Shown: positions 36,115 to 46,228 of the stretch, one piece after another
Numbering within the stretch: position 1 is the stretch's first letter
How the letters are laid out: every line of letters begins with the position of its first letter
Source: Tolypeutes matacus
Lineage: Eukaryota > Chordata > Mammalia > Cingulata > Chlamyphoridae
Reading direction: 5' to 3'
NCBI GenBank assembly: GCA_026826555.1
Contig: JAKSZT010054304.1
Span: 34,022,485-34,086,484 of the forward strand
DNA: 64,000 nucleotides
Made by a program: the position numbers and the translations under genes
The notes under the pieces: generated by a model
Databases searched by the model: none
What the model was told of the DNA's origin: nothing
Seen by the model: only the letters and a program-made list of their open reading frames with translations

Positions 36115-37769
36115 AGAGACTTCCAGGAAGATGGCAGACTAGTAAGACACGGGAATCTCTTCTCCAGAAAAATAGCTAGAGGACAAGCTGAAACAGCCCC
36201 GAAAAAGATCTTCTAGGGTTTAGGTCAGCAGGTGAAGGCTGCACACCACCCAGAGGAGAGAGGGACAGAAGGGGGAAATCGCAACTACAGAACTGTGAGT
36301 TGGAAGTAGCAGCTTCTGCTGCTGCCAGCACCCTCCCCCACACTCTTCAGAATTCTTGGGCCCCTGGGCCTGCGACCACAGACAAAGAGGGCTTCAGGGA
36401 TCTGCCACTCCCGGAAAGGGAAGAGAGAGGGACACAGCCTTAGGCTGACTCAGGTTCGGACCTGAAATTTGGGCTGCAGAGCCCCACAGACCCTTCCACA
36501 CTGCGGTTTGCCCTGGGAGCCCGGAAAGGACTGGAGAAATCCAATCCTCGCAACCTCCCTCTCGTCTAGCCTAGACTAATTGTTGAGGACACCATGGGAG
36601 AAGGGAGAGAGAGCCTGGGGCTGACCCTGCTTTGGACTCCCAGGTTTGGTCTGTCCTGTCCCGAGAGCCCTTCCAGGCCGGGTGGGGCTGCTCCACTGTT
36701 TGCCTTGGAGCCTGCAAGGGGCTAAAGATATACAAACCTCCCAATCTCATCCTCTACTAAGGTAGAGGGACTGATTGGTGAGGATTCAGAAGGGAGTGGA
36801 AATATTTCCTAGCTGGGAAAAGGGGGGCGCTATGAGAGAAGTCTGGAGAACTGTCTCAGAAAGTTTGAATCACAGGGCTCCTAGCCCCCAGACAGGAAGC
36901 TCTATCACATTGATCTGGTCTGTGTCACAACAAATAGGCTCCGACCAGGCATTGAATTGAGAGCAGCCAACAAGCGCCATCTCCTGGCAGACCAAGGAAG
37001 TACACATAAGAAAATTAATAAGTAAGAGAGGCTTTTCCTGGCCTCTATAGCCTCCCTGCCCAAGGCCCTAGGAAACGACTCTACAACCAATTACTGGGTC
37101 CAGTGCCCAGTTTTGAGGAACCAGCAGAACAATCCTAACAATCAAGGTTGAGCCAAAAATCAAAGAGCGGTGGTAACTCACAGCCTCCTGCCACTAAAAC
37201 CCCATAAAAGAGAAAGAGATAGAGCATCTAAGTAAAATACAAACTAACCAGATGCCTAAGCACCAACAAAAAATTATGGGGCAAACTAAGAAAATAGAAG
37301 ACATGGCCCAAGAAAAGGAATACAGCAAAGTCCCAGAAGAGATGCAGAATTTGAGAGAACTAATCAGTGAGATGAGCACACATTTCCAAAATCAAATTAA
37401 TGAGATGAAAGAGAATATAGTTAAAGAGATCAATGACATCAAGAAGTCCTTGCGTGAACGTAAAGAAGAATTTGAAATCATGAACAGAAAAGTAACGGAG
37501 TTCATGGGAATGAAAGACACAATAGGTGAAATAAAAAATATATTTGAAGCATACAGCAGCAGGCTCGAAATGATAGAAGAAAGAATAAGTGATACTGAAG
37601 ACAGAGCAGCTAAAATTGAAGAGAGAAAAGAACAGAGAGAGAAAAGAATGGAAAAAATTGAGCAGGGGCTCAGAGAGTTGAATGACAACACAAAACACAA
37701 GAACATATGTGTCATTGGAGTTCCAGAAGGAGAAGAGAAAGGAAAAGGGGCAGAAAGAGTATTTGAGGA
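36115..37769 (+). mobile_element. L1 with complete 5' end, truncated at its 3' end within ORF1
   Basis: It begins GAGACTTCCAGGAAGATGGC, the same start as the L1 at 63860. A 1.1-kb GC-richer 5' UTR follows, then ORF1 from 37252. ORF1 starts MPKHQQKIMGQ, has a long charged coiled coil, and enters the RNA-binding domain at NICVIGVPEGEE. L1 sequence then stops at 37769, so about 172 ORF1 codons remain and ORF2 and the 3' UTR are absent. A perfect 14-base duplication, AAAATATACACCTG, flanks it (36101-36114, 37770-37783) and begins at a TTTT/AAAA site typical of L1 endonuclease. Some open frame continues past the break into host DNA and is not L1. Confidence 0.92.
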
Positions 37770-37909
37770 AAAATATACACCTGCATACTTTTTCCTATTG
37801 GTTTTAAGGCTTATTAATACTAAATTATCATTGTTACAGGAAAGGATCCAAGAGGTATGTGAAATATCTGGATAATCTAAAAGCATATATCATCTTGCCT
37901 ATTTTATTT

Positions 37910-38200
37910 TTATGCTTTACTTTTTACTATTGGGGGCTTGCTAAATACATTAGAACATATCTATATAATGGAATACTAAGGAACCATTAAAAAAAAAAAG
38001 ATGTGATACCAGTATATTTATTGATACAAGATGTCTGTCGAAAAAAGCATGCAAGAAAATATTGAATTGTATGATCCCATTTTCATAAAAAGAAAATGGG
38101 GTTAGTCTGGAATTTTATATTTTTTCTTCTGAATTTTCTCACTTCTCTAAGATATACACATATTACTTATGCAAGAAGGAAAAACTGTTTTAATGTAGAA
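37910..38200 (+). mobile_element. Ancient L1 3' UTR fragment
   Basis: 'ataatggaatactaaggaac', followed by 'tgatcccattttcataaaaa', resembles sense-strand old L1 tails. A similar remnant lies at about 38770-39000. Both are diverged. Confidence 0.5.
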
Positions 38201-39800
38201 TAATATGATTGAGTGTATTTGCACGGAGCAAACTTTCCAACATCCTGTCTTCCTATGCTGCAGATTGCAAAACTCAAAATTAATTTCCCAGATGCCCTTG
38301 AAGCAAAATTCATGTAAAATTTTAAAGGCAAAGTAAAGGCTTTTTGCCTATTATTTTAGCTATTTTCAGATGGCATACTTAGCCATGGAGAAGTTGAATT
38401 TTTCTGCATTCCAGTGTATAGTGACTGGGTGTCAACACGTAGTTGTAGCAGTTTCCTTCTTGGAACACAGTTAACTGCAGCATGCTCTACATCAGTAATT
38501 CCAATGGTGAACTCCTTCACTGTTGCAGAGGTAGCAGCTCCCCTAGTGAGCCAGTACCATATGCTTTGGTGGCAGTCATTGCTGGAGACCCAAACTTAAG
38601 TCCACTCCTCCAAACCTTCCAGTAACTTTATAAGAAATTAGGTAGTTTCAAAATTCCCAATATTAACCCCCATTCTTCTTAAATTAACTAGAGTACTTTC
38701 TATTTTCTGAAATTCATCAATATACAAAATGAAAAATTGTATATCAAGTTACAAAATAATACACACTACATTAATCCATTCTGGAGTGGTAGGATAGCAT
38801 GCAAGACTAACACAAAAACATAAGTATATATACACATGGGGAGCAAAAAGATCACAAAATATACTAAAATGTTAATGTGTTCATCCCTGGTGGTAGGACT
38901 ATGGTTAATTTGAATTTTAACTTTGCTTTGTTTTCTCTACATTTTCTCTTTGTAGGGGAAACCTTTAAAAGCCATTTTTTAAAAAATGAAAGAAAAATCT
39001 GCCTACAGGAAAAAAGTCATTTCTGAATATATCTTGAAACGTTATAGACAACTATAAGGATTAACCAGAGTTATTAATCTGCATGTAACACCATAATGTT
39101 CAAAAGTATGTATCACGGTCCTCAATAGGGGAACAACCTACGTCTCTTTAGGACATAATCCCAGAACAAATATTTGCCTGTTCTGGTGGCACAGTTGAGC
39201 TGACCGCTCTCTTCTAGAAAAAAAGGGCAGCTATCTTGGGAACTAAACATATATGAGGTAAGAGTAGCCAGTGCCTCAGGTATTGGCACACTTTACCCCT
39301 TAGAAGTAGCTAGCTATTTTTAAAGGCATAAAACAGAACAGACATACCTTCATCTACCCAATCATCAAATAAGATTTAGTAAAGAATGGACAAAAGTGAA
39401 ATGAGCAAAGAAGAAATTTTTTAATTTAAAATTTTTCTTAAATTTTCCACACAAATAACTAACATTTTTTCTATTTCTGGGTTTTATTTCTACATTTTCT
39501 ACCTTCTAGCTTCATAAATTAGTGTCATACTGGCAATTTATAGGACCCAGACAAGGACAAGTCATACTTCTTTATTCATTAACAGAAATAATCATGAAGT
39601 GCCCTTACAATCATTAAAGTAGATAAAAAAAACTATTCTTAAGCTATGGAAATTCCTATCAAGATTTATTAGAAATATACTAATAAGAAATCCTTACACT
39701 TATTAACACAGAAATTTTATAAAGTTATTTTTAAAGTGTCAAAATATAACCTACTTAACTCTTATTAACAGTATCTTTTGATGACACTTTTTAAAAAATT
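38200..39800. other. Unassigned, with weak L1-tail resemblance at 38770-39000
   Basis: AT-rich. The frame at 38414-38599 is unsupported. No promoter or gene features seen. Confidence 0.45.
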
Positions 39801-40210
39801 TTTGTTTAAATATATTGGATCTTTCCTTTTTTAGTTCTTGTTTTCTGTGACCTAAGAAACTTTTGGCAACCCCCAAGTCACAAAGATTGTCTCCTATGTT
39901 TTCCTCTGTAAAGCTTGATACTTTTGCTATTACACTTAGGTCTATGATCCACCTCAGATTAATATGTTGTGCATGGTATGAGGTAGAGGGTCAAGGTTCA
40001 CTCTTTTTCCATTTGGGTATTAAGTTATTTTGGCTCCATTTGTTGATAAGACTTTCTTTTTCCTATTGGATTACTTTGTCACCTTTGCCAAAAAATCAAG
40101 TGACCATATAAATGTAGATCTATTACTGGGCTCTTTTATTCCATTGTTGTTAGTCCTTATACCAGTCCCACACTGTTTTGATTACTGGACATGACTTACT
40201 CAAACGGATG
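39800..40210 (-). mobile_element. Old L1 fragment (antisense)
   Basis: Antisense ORF2/3' text including 'ggtctatgatccacctcaga' and 'tggctccatttgttgataag', familiar from reversed L1 copies. Diverged. Its right end is near the SINE-free stretch 40210-40890. Confidence 0.65.
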
Positions 40211-40906
40211 ATTACATACTCCTTGGATTGCTTTAACAAAATTTAAGACTCTATAAAAGAGGGTATACAAATTAAGCTGAAATAAATGAATGGTATCAAG
40301 ATGAACCTAAAATAATCCTTAGGAAACCATGTTTTATAATTGTATCATGGCTTCGAAAATATTCCATATATACGATCATATCCAGAGCAAAATAAATATT
40401 TCCAAGTAGCTGAAAAGCAAATTTTTTCTTAATTACCACCTTCCATTAAAAATATATAAACAGGAAAAAATATTTCATTAATTTTTCTACTCAATTTCCC
40501 ATACCAGGCTTTCCCACATTAGTTCTAAGTCATTTAATAATACCAAAATGAAGAAAACTTTAAAATAACCCTTAAAAATTCATGTATTGAAGCTGGAAGA
40601 TGGGTATATATTCTCTCTACATGTATCTAAACTTTTCCATAATAAAAGCCTAAAAGTCACATATCAACTTCAGAAATGTGCTTGGTAAAAAAAGAAGTGG
40701 ATTATTTCCTTCATGAAAAGAAGTTTTATAAAATTTCCTTGAAAATTTAAGTTAGAAAAGAAGATTAGAAGCAAGAACATAATATTATGTTATAAAACAA
40801 AAACAAAGCAACTGCCGAAAGCAGTAATAAACGTCATTGTGGGCAAACTGTACATGGCTCTTGGAAACTGTTGGGCTGTGCTAATTTTGTTCAAATTGGC
40901 ATAGAA

Positions 40907-41663
40907 TGGACTCATCCAAGTCACCTGGCGAGGAGACAACGATGGGCAACGGCCATCCCAGGGAATGGAGAGGGCCTGCATCTGCAGGCAGGATCATCCC
41001 ACCCACCATATCCATGGGATATAAGCCCTCTCTCACTTGGAGGTGGAGTGGACATCACCATCCCAGTCCCCTCAGGATTGGGGGAAGAACTATGGACTAC
41101 AGTGGACTTGATGGTATTCTGTTGTTCACATATGGTGATTCTAGCAATGGAAGAAATTATAACAAAGAGGTGGAGCCAGTGGCCACTTGACACTTTTGGG
41201 GCAGGGAGGGGACGAGCAGTTGAAATACAGAGGCTTCTTTGGGATTTGGAGGTTGTCCTGAGTACCTTTGTGGCAACGGATGTAAGCCATTTTAAATCAG
41301 CACACACCACTCAGAACTGTGTGGGAGAGAGTGTGGTCTACGGTGTGAACTGTGGTCTATGGTTGGTGGCAAGGCCCCAGGATGTGTAAGTCCATTGAGG
41401 GTGGTGGGCCACACTTGTGGGAGATGTTTGTGTGGGATGTGGTGGGAGGTGTGGGAGGTGGGCAACATGGGAATCCCAGTGGGTTCCGTGTAATATTTTG
41501 GGTATCTAAGCACCTCTTAAAATATATTTATATATATACATAAATAACATTTTTGTAAGCAAACGCACATATATGCATATATATTTATATATCATTTTGC
41601 AAATGTTGGTATGTATTGTGAAAATTTTGATTTTTACCCACAATAAAAAATTAAAAAAAAAAA
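40907..41663 (+). mobile_element. Young L1 3'-end fragment, longest copy
   Basis: It runs in the sense direction and ends 'gatttttacccacaataaaaaattaaaa' plus poly(A). A perfect duplication, AAATTGGCATAGAA, flanks it at 40893-40906 and 41664-41677. It is 5'-truncated in the 3' UTR and contains no ORF2 that I can recognise. Open frames across it (for example 40871-41389) are by-products of its GC-rich composition. Confidence 0.88.
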
Positions 41664-41680
41664 AAATTGGCATAGAAGGA

Positions 41681-42122
41681 TGTGGTGGTTTGAAGCTATG
41701 TACCCCAGAAAAACATGTTCTTAAATTTAATCCATTCCTGTGGTTGTGAACGCTTTTAAATAGGACCTTTTGATGAGTTTACTTCAGTTAAGGTGTGGCA
41801 CAGCTGAATCAGGATGAGTCTTAATCCTATCACAGAAGGACTTACAGGAAAGGTCACAAAGAGAGAGAAAGCCATAGGGAGCATCGAGAAGCAGGAAATC
41901 AAAGAGAAACCAGAAGACACTACTATGTGCATTATCATGTGTCAGAAAAGCCAAGGATCAAGGATCACAGGCAGCCAGTCCCAGAATGTCACAAGAAAGC
42001 ACCTCCTTGATGATGCCTTGATTTTGGACTTCTAGCCTCAAAACCATCAGCCAATAAATTTCCACTGTTTAAGCCAACCCATTGCTTTTAGTATTTGATT
42101 TGGCAGCCAGGAAATGAAAACA
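41681..42122 (+). mobile_element. Solo LTR, family B
   Basis: 442 bases begin TGTGGTGGTTTGAAGCTATG and end CAGGAAATGAAAACA. The perfect 5-base duplication AAGGA lies at 41676-41680 and 42123-42127. An AATAAA (42053-42058 region, 'gccaataaatttccactg') precedes the typical MaLR-like end. It sits four bases from the end of the L1 tail's target duplication. Not coding. Confidence 0.88.
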
Positions 42123-42804
42123 AAGGATTTCCCCCTTCCTTTTTTAAAGCAGAGAGCCTGAATTGTCAAATCTCCAAATATATATTTTTTTAATAAACAT
42201 ACTGTTAATAAAAAAAAACTAAAAAATTTTGCCAAACTGAGAGTGTCACAAAAATCTTAAGATTTAAAATTTGTCCTTAACCTGAAATTTTGCTTTGAAG
42301 CAATAATAATGAATATTTAAATGAATACTGAAATAATTGTACAGTAAATAAATAAATAGCCCCAAGCATTTGAAGAAAGTTTGCTAAAATAAAATTGGGA
42401 TGTTTATTACCTTTTTTCCTGGCAGCAATGAAAATCACTAGAAATTGTACTTTCATCCTTTTCAGTTGATCTGCATTAAAATCACACTTTTTCAAATACT
42501 TGATATAGAAGATAAACAAAATTCAGTTTTAAAATCTTCCAAACATTTAGATATCAAAGATAAAGATACTGATTTTTTTTCCATTAATGATGACAAGAAA
42601 CAAGAAATTCAGTTCAAACAAGGTCTGACATTTATAAATTTTAAGTACTTAACTGAGCTTTAAAAGATCAAAAGATTAATTAGAATAATTACAGATAGAG
42701 CATATCATTTGTGCATTTGGTAGGTTCATTGCAGTAGTTATATATCCAGAGAGAAGCAACAGGATAATCTCAAGTACAATGTCAAATAATAGAATTTGAG
42801 CAAG

Positions 42805-43018
42805 CAACTCTTAACATCACTTTTATTTAATATGCACTACATGCACATGATGCAAGTAGGAAAGTTTATGAATCCATGCATTAAGACAAGACAGACTGGT
42901 ATGACTGCCAAACGTGCACTAGGCCAATTAGGATGTTGCTCAAAGTTTTTTATACTTAATGGTTTCCATGAAAATAAACGCAGGAGCAGAAATCTGTACA
43001 CATCCCAAAGCATCTTCT
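42805..43018 (-). other. UCHL5: UCHL5 3' untranslated region (inferred)
   Basis: The sequence downstream of the UCHL5 stop on the minus strand contains no recognisable repeat and reaches a canonical AATAAA about 190 bases later. The proximal end is set by the stop codon. The distal end is inferred as 10-25 bases past the polyadenylation signal. Longer alternative 3' ends cannot be excluded. Confidence 0.7.
42822..42827 (-). terminator. UCHL5: UCHL5 polyadenylation signal AATAAA
   Basis: TTTATT on the plus strand reads AATAAA on the gene strand. The downstream gene-strand sequence (about 42790-42815) contains GTGATGTT and GTTGCTTG, reasonable GU-rich downstream elements. It is the first canonical signal after the stop codon. 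Confidence 0.7.
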
Positions 43019-43063
43019 TCATTTGGTTTCCTGAGCTTTCTTTGCATTCTGTTTTTCTTTTGC
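43019..43063 (-). CDS. UCHL5: UCHL5 last coding exon (14 codons plus stop)
   Basis: This short terminal coding segment reads AKEKQNAKKAQETK and then TGA at 43019-43021. It is the lysine-rich KEKE-like tail of UCHL5, which is needed with the ULD for RPN13 binding. The acceptor is a T-rich tract ending in CTAG at 43064-43067. The match to my recollection of the mammalian C-terminus is exact. The exon continues into the 3' UTR. It is too short to be found by open-frame length alone; it was identified by protein match and splice context. Confidence 0.95.
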   Translation of the reverse strand, partial: AKEKQNAKKAQETK

Positions 43064-43299
43064 CTAGAAATTAAAGATAGTGTGTTATGAAATCCTTAAA
43101 GTATGTTTCAGACTATATTAAAATACAATATGTCTAAGAGGGAATTTTCAAGCTTAAAGGCTTGAAATGCACTGTTTACAAGATTTCTAATGCATTATAT
43201 TTTACAGCTTAACACTTGTAGCAAACTACTCCTGAACAATCATGTAGTTACACTTTGCTCTCAATAAGAAAGGAATCAGTTTGGTTTGTAGTTCTTTCT

Positions 43300-43720
43300 T
43301 TCTTTTTTTCCTTTATTAGAGAAGTTGTGGGTGTGGAACATTTGTTACAATTGATGATAGCACATTTTTTTAATTGTACTATTAACTATAGCCAGGGGTT
43401 TAATTTAGGGTTCACTGTTTTTTATTCCTTCTCTCTTTTATTTTTTTTAGGAGGTACTGGAGATTGAACCCAGGACCTCGTACATGGGTAGAAGGTGCTC
43501 AACCATGAGCTACACCAGCTCCCCAGTTCACTTTTTTTGAGGTCTAGTCCATGGATTTTTAAATTTTTATTCTGTTACCATAAATACAGTTTAATATTTC
43601 CCCTTTTAATCACATTCAGATGTATATTTCTTATCTGAAGGTGAAATGCATTATTATAATTGCAATAATTATAAATGTATATAATTGTTCATTCCGTAAA
43701 GTCACATCTTCCAAAACAAT
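43300..43720 (-). mobile_element. L1 3'-end fragment (antisense), with nested SINE
   Basis: 'tttattagagaagttgtggg' and 'ggaacatttgttacaattga' match the left end of the minus-strand L1 at 9100-9200. The SINE at 43438-43525 splits it. It lies in the UCHL5 intron just upstream of the last exon. Confidence 0.78.
43438..43525 (-). mobile_element. tRNA-headed SINE inside an L1 tail fragment
   Basis: TTTTTTAGGAGGTACTGGAG runs to GAGCTACACCAGCTCCCC, a reverse-strand SINE head with B box GGATTGAACCC-like text. The flanking DNA on both sides reads as the L1 3' region (minus strand), and the flanks 'gggttcactgttttt' and 'agttcactttttt' suggest a GTTCACT.. duplication. Confidence 0.78.
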
Positions 43721-43879
43721 ACATTATATATTTGCCCATTTTTCATTCAAATAGGGTAAAAGAAAAGTCCTACTTAGGTTCTTCATATTTGAACTATGGA
43801 TAAATAATTTTAACATAGCATGCATAAATGGATTATGTATCCTTTGGTGTCAATAAAACTTACTTACACTACTTAAAAA

Positions 43880-44045
43880 ATGTTTTCACACATTATTTAA
43901 TTTGCTCCTCATAATTATATAGCTCCAATGCAGTAATTATTTTTCATTCTTTGCAGATAAAAAAGCTGAAGCTCACAGATTTATCAAACTTGACCAAACT
44001 CATACAGCTAGTGAATAGTAAAACCACAACCAGAGGTCAAAAGGC
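43880..44045 (+). repeat. MIR-like fragment
   Basis: 'tttgctcctcataattatat' ... 'gataaaaaagctgaagctca' ... 'catacagctagtgaatagta' is diverged MIR 3' text in the UCHL5 intron. Confidence 0.65.
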
Positions 44046-44049
44046 ACGT

Positions 44050-44180
44050 GTTCCATAGCACTGCTTCTCAATGTACACACCAATGACCTGGGAATCCCGT
44101 TAAAAATGCAGACTGATTCAGTAAAATGCCCGATATGCTGCATTTCTAACAAACGGGACCACAATTTGAGAAGATTTTAG
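44050..44180. repeat. MER5-type fragment
   Basis: 'gcactgcttctcaatgtaca' ... 'tgacctgggaatcccgttaa' ... 'tgcatttctaacaaacggga' is the MER5A order. It lacks the last part. Confidence 0.7.
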
Positions 44181-44784
44181 AGTACTAGAATGCAATGTTC
44201 TTTCTTTCCACATTGCCACTTGATTCGGACAGGAACCAACAAATTAGACTCTTGCTATTATACAATGAAAAAAAAAAACAACTTACTTAGATTAAAAAAT
44301 AAGATAATTATAAAAACTGCAATCTTTTTTATAATGCATTATCTAGTATGATAAGTGCTGTGCCTTAGTAAATATATTAAGAGCAAATAATGTTAAATGT
44401 GCCATATAACAAAATAATAAAATTAATTGCCCCCATGAATATTTTTAACTAACAAGCATTATTTGTAATTTGATATGTACAGTTTCTCATCTGTTAATGC
44501 TAAACAAACAACTTTTCTGTTTCCAAGTAATGAAATATAATTCTATTTTAGATATAATTTAAAATAAAAGTATGAACTTCTTTCCTTACTGACCTCTGAA
44601 TACACCTAACAGAATGTTTAACAGAATTAAGAAAAAAATGAACTTACTAGTTTATGATATAAACTTGACAACATAATATAATTAAATCAGCAAAAACACA
44701 TAACGCAGTGTCCATATATTTACTAATCTGTATAATTCAGGTAAAATTAAGGGATACATAACATAAGTTGAAAATAATTACCAC

Positions 44785-44965
44785 CATTAATTGAGTATTT
44801 ATTGTACCCTTTATATAGATGATCAAAAATATAATTCACAATATTGGAAGTAGGTATGAATCCCATTTTAAAGAAGAGAAAATAAAGACTCTAAGAAAGT
44901 AATCACTTACATAAAAGTACCATCAAACAAGTAACATATCTGAGATTTAAACCCAAAGTCTTATT
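44785..44965 (+). repeat. MIR-like fragment
   Basis: 'attgagtatttattgtaccc' ... 'cattttaaagaagagaaaat' ... 'tgagatttaaacccaaagtc' follows the MIR 3' pattern. Very diverged. Confidence 0.55.
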
Positions 44966-45056
44966 GTTCCGCCTTCATTTAAAAACTTTAAAAATACTAT
45001 CATTTTTCTAAATAGCATGGAAAAAAAAAAAAATGCACTGTCGAAAAATACCTTCC

Positions 45057-45250
45057 GGGAAGCGGCTGAGTCTCAATCAGTAGGGCTCCCGTTTACCATA
45101 TGGGAGGCCCCGGGTTCGGTTCCTGGGGCCTCCTGGTGAAGGCAAGCCCGCCCGAACGGCGTGGTTAGCTGACCCAGCGAGCACAAGCAGCAAGGGGTGG
45201 GGGATAAATGAATAAATAAATAAAATCTTAAAAAAAAAAAAAAGAAAAAA
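45057..45250 (+). mobile_element. tRNA-headed SINE (same subfamily as the copy at 61190)
   Basis: It starts GGGAAGCGGCTGAGTCTCAA and has the B-box-like GGGTTCGGTTCC. The body contains GGCAAGCCCGCCCG and AGCGAGCACAAGCAGCA, and it ends with AATAAATAAATAAAATCTT plus poly(A). The 14-base duplication GAAAAATACCTTCC lies at 45043-45056 and 45251-45264. The body matches the 61190-61380 copy almost base for base. Confidence 0.92.
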
Positions 45251-45361
45251 GAAAAATACCTTCCTTCAACATGGTGTTACTGACTCAAGTCAAATAATTC
45301 TGTAATCATAGATATTAATGTAGATATTATTGTGAATAACTTAATTATTCTTTATCTTCTT

Positions 45362-45879
45362 TTTATTTTTTTATTTACTCTTATCCATTTTTACCCCCAC
45401 CCCCGTTTTTGCTGTTTTTGTGTCCATTCACTGGGCAACTCTCTGTGTCTGTTTCCTGCCCTCTCTTCTCATCCTTCTCCTGTCTTCACTGGGATTTGAT
45501 CCTCGGAAACTCCGATGTGGGAGAGGGGCGTCCTACGACCTACACCACCTTATTTCCTGGTTTTTCGGCGCATCTTGTCTTGGCTCTCCCTTGCATCACT
45601 CTCCTGTTACGTCATCATTTTCTTGCGTGGCTCGCGGGGCCTGGGGAGCTCACTCGCTCGCAGGGCCTGGCAGCGCACCCACACACGGGGCCTGTGTGCG
45701 CCTGGTAGCGCACCTGTGCACAGGGCCTGGGGGGGGCTCACCTGCTCGCGGGGCCTGGTAGCCCACACGCCTTCTATATTTATCTTTTTTAAATTTTTAC
45801 CGGGAGGTCCCAGGGTTTGAACCCAGGTCCCTCCATATGGGAGACAGCCACCCAACCAATTGAGCCACGTCTGTCCCCC
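45362..45879 (-). mobile_element. Composite SINE with second tRNA-like unit and GC-rich internal repeats
   Basis: On the minus strand it starts with a tRNA-like head (GGGGGACAGACGTGGCTCAA) at the right end. A GC-rich block of about 160 bases follows, with repeated GGCCCYGYG.. units (45630-45775). Then comes a second tRNA-like segment, and a body ending in GGAAACAGACACAGAGAG.. and an A-rich tail. The plus-strand copy at 62951-63345 has the same architecture with only one short GC unit. Ends are estimated from element structure; I did not find a clean duplication. Confidence 0.82.
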
Positions 45880-46228
45880 TGCTGTATGTCTTAAGGTTAA
45901 CCAAAGATACGTAGATTTACACTCTTGTCCCATACAGATGGCCATTTAATAAATCAGACTTAGTTTATCACCAGCATTCTAAAAACTAGACCTAGGGAGA
46001 AAATAATTCTCCCTAGAGAATTAGGAGACACATGCATGGTTTCTAATACAGTGAATGTTTAGCCTACCCTGATTATCACAAAATCAGGTCAGCAATAATA
46101 GTCACAATCTTTATCTTATTTCTAGTAAAGGACAGAAAATGTTCTAAAGTTTAATTATTTATTACCAATTGAATAATAATATCTCAGTAAAATGTGGCTG
46201 AAATTGAATATTGTAAAATTGCTTTGGA

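Noticed and set aside
37252..37875. A complete host gene encoding a coiled-coil protein
   Set aside because: The first 172 or so codons are L1 ORF1 and the remainder reads into unrelated flanking DNA past the target duplication.
40871..41389. 172-codon open frame on the plus strand
   Set aside because: It spans the GC-richer L1 3' UTR fragment, and related frames recur in the other copies of that tail.
45409..45820. GC-rich open frames on the plus strand, possible CpG island or promoter
   Set aside because: The GC content comes from the repeated block inside the composite SINE, in the middle of an intron.
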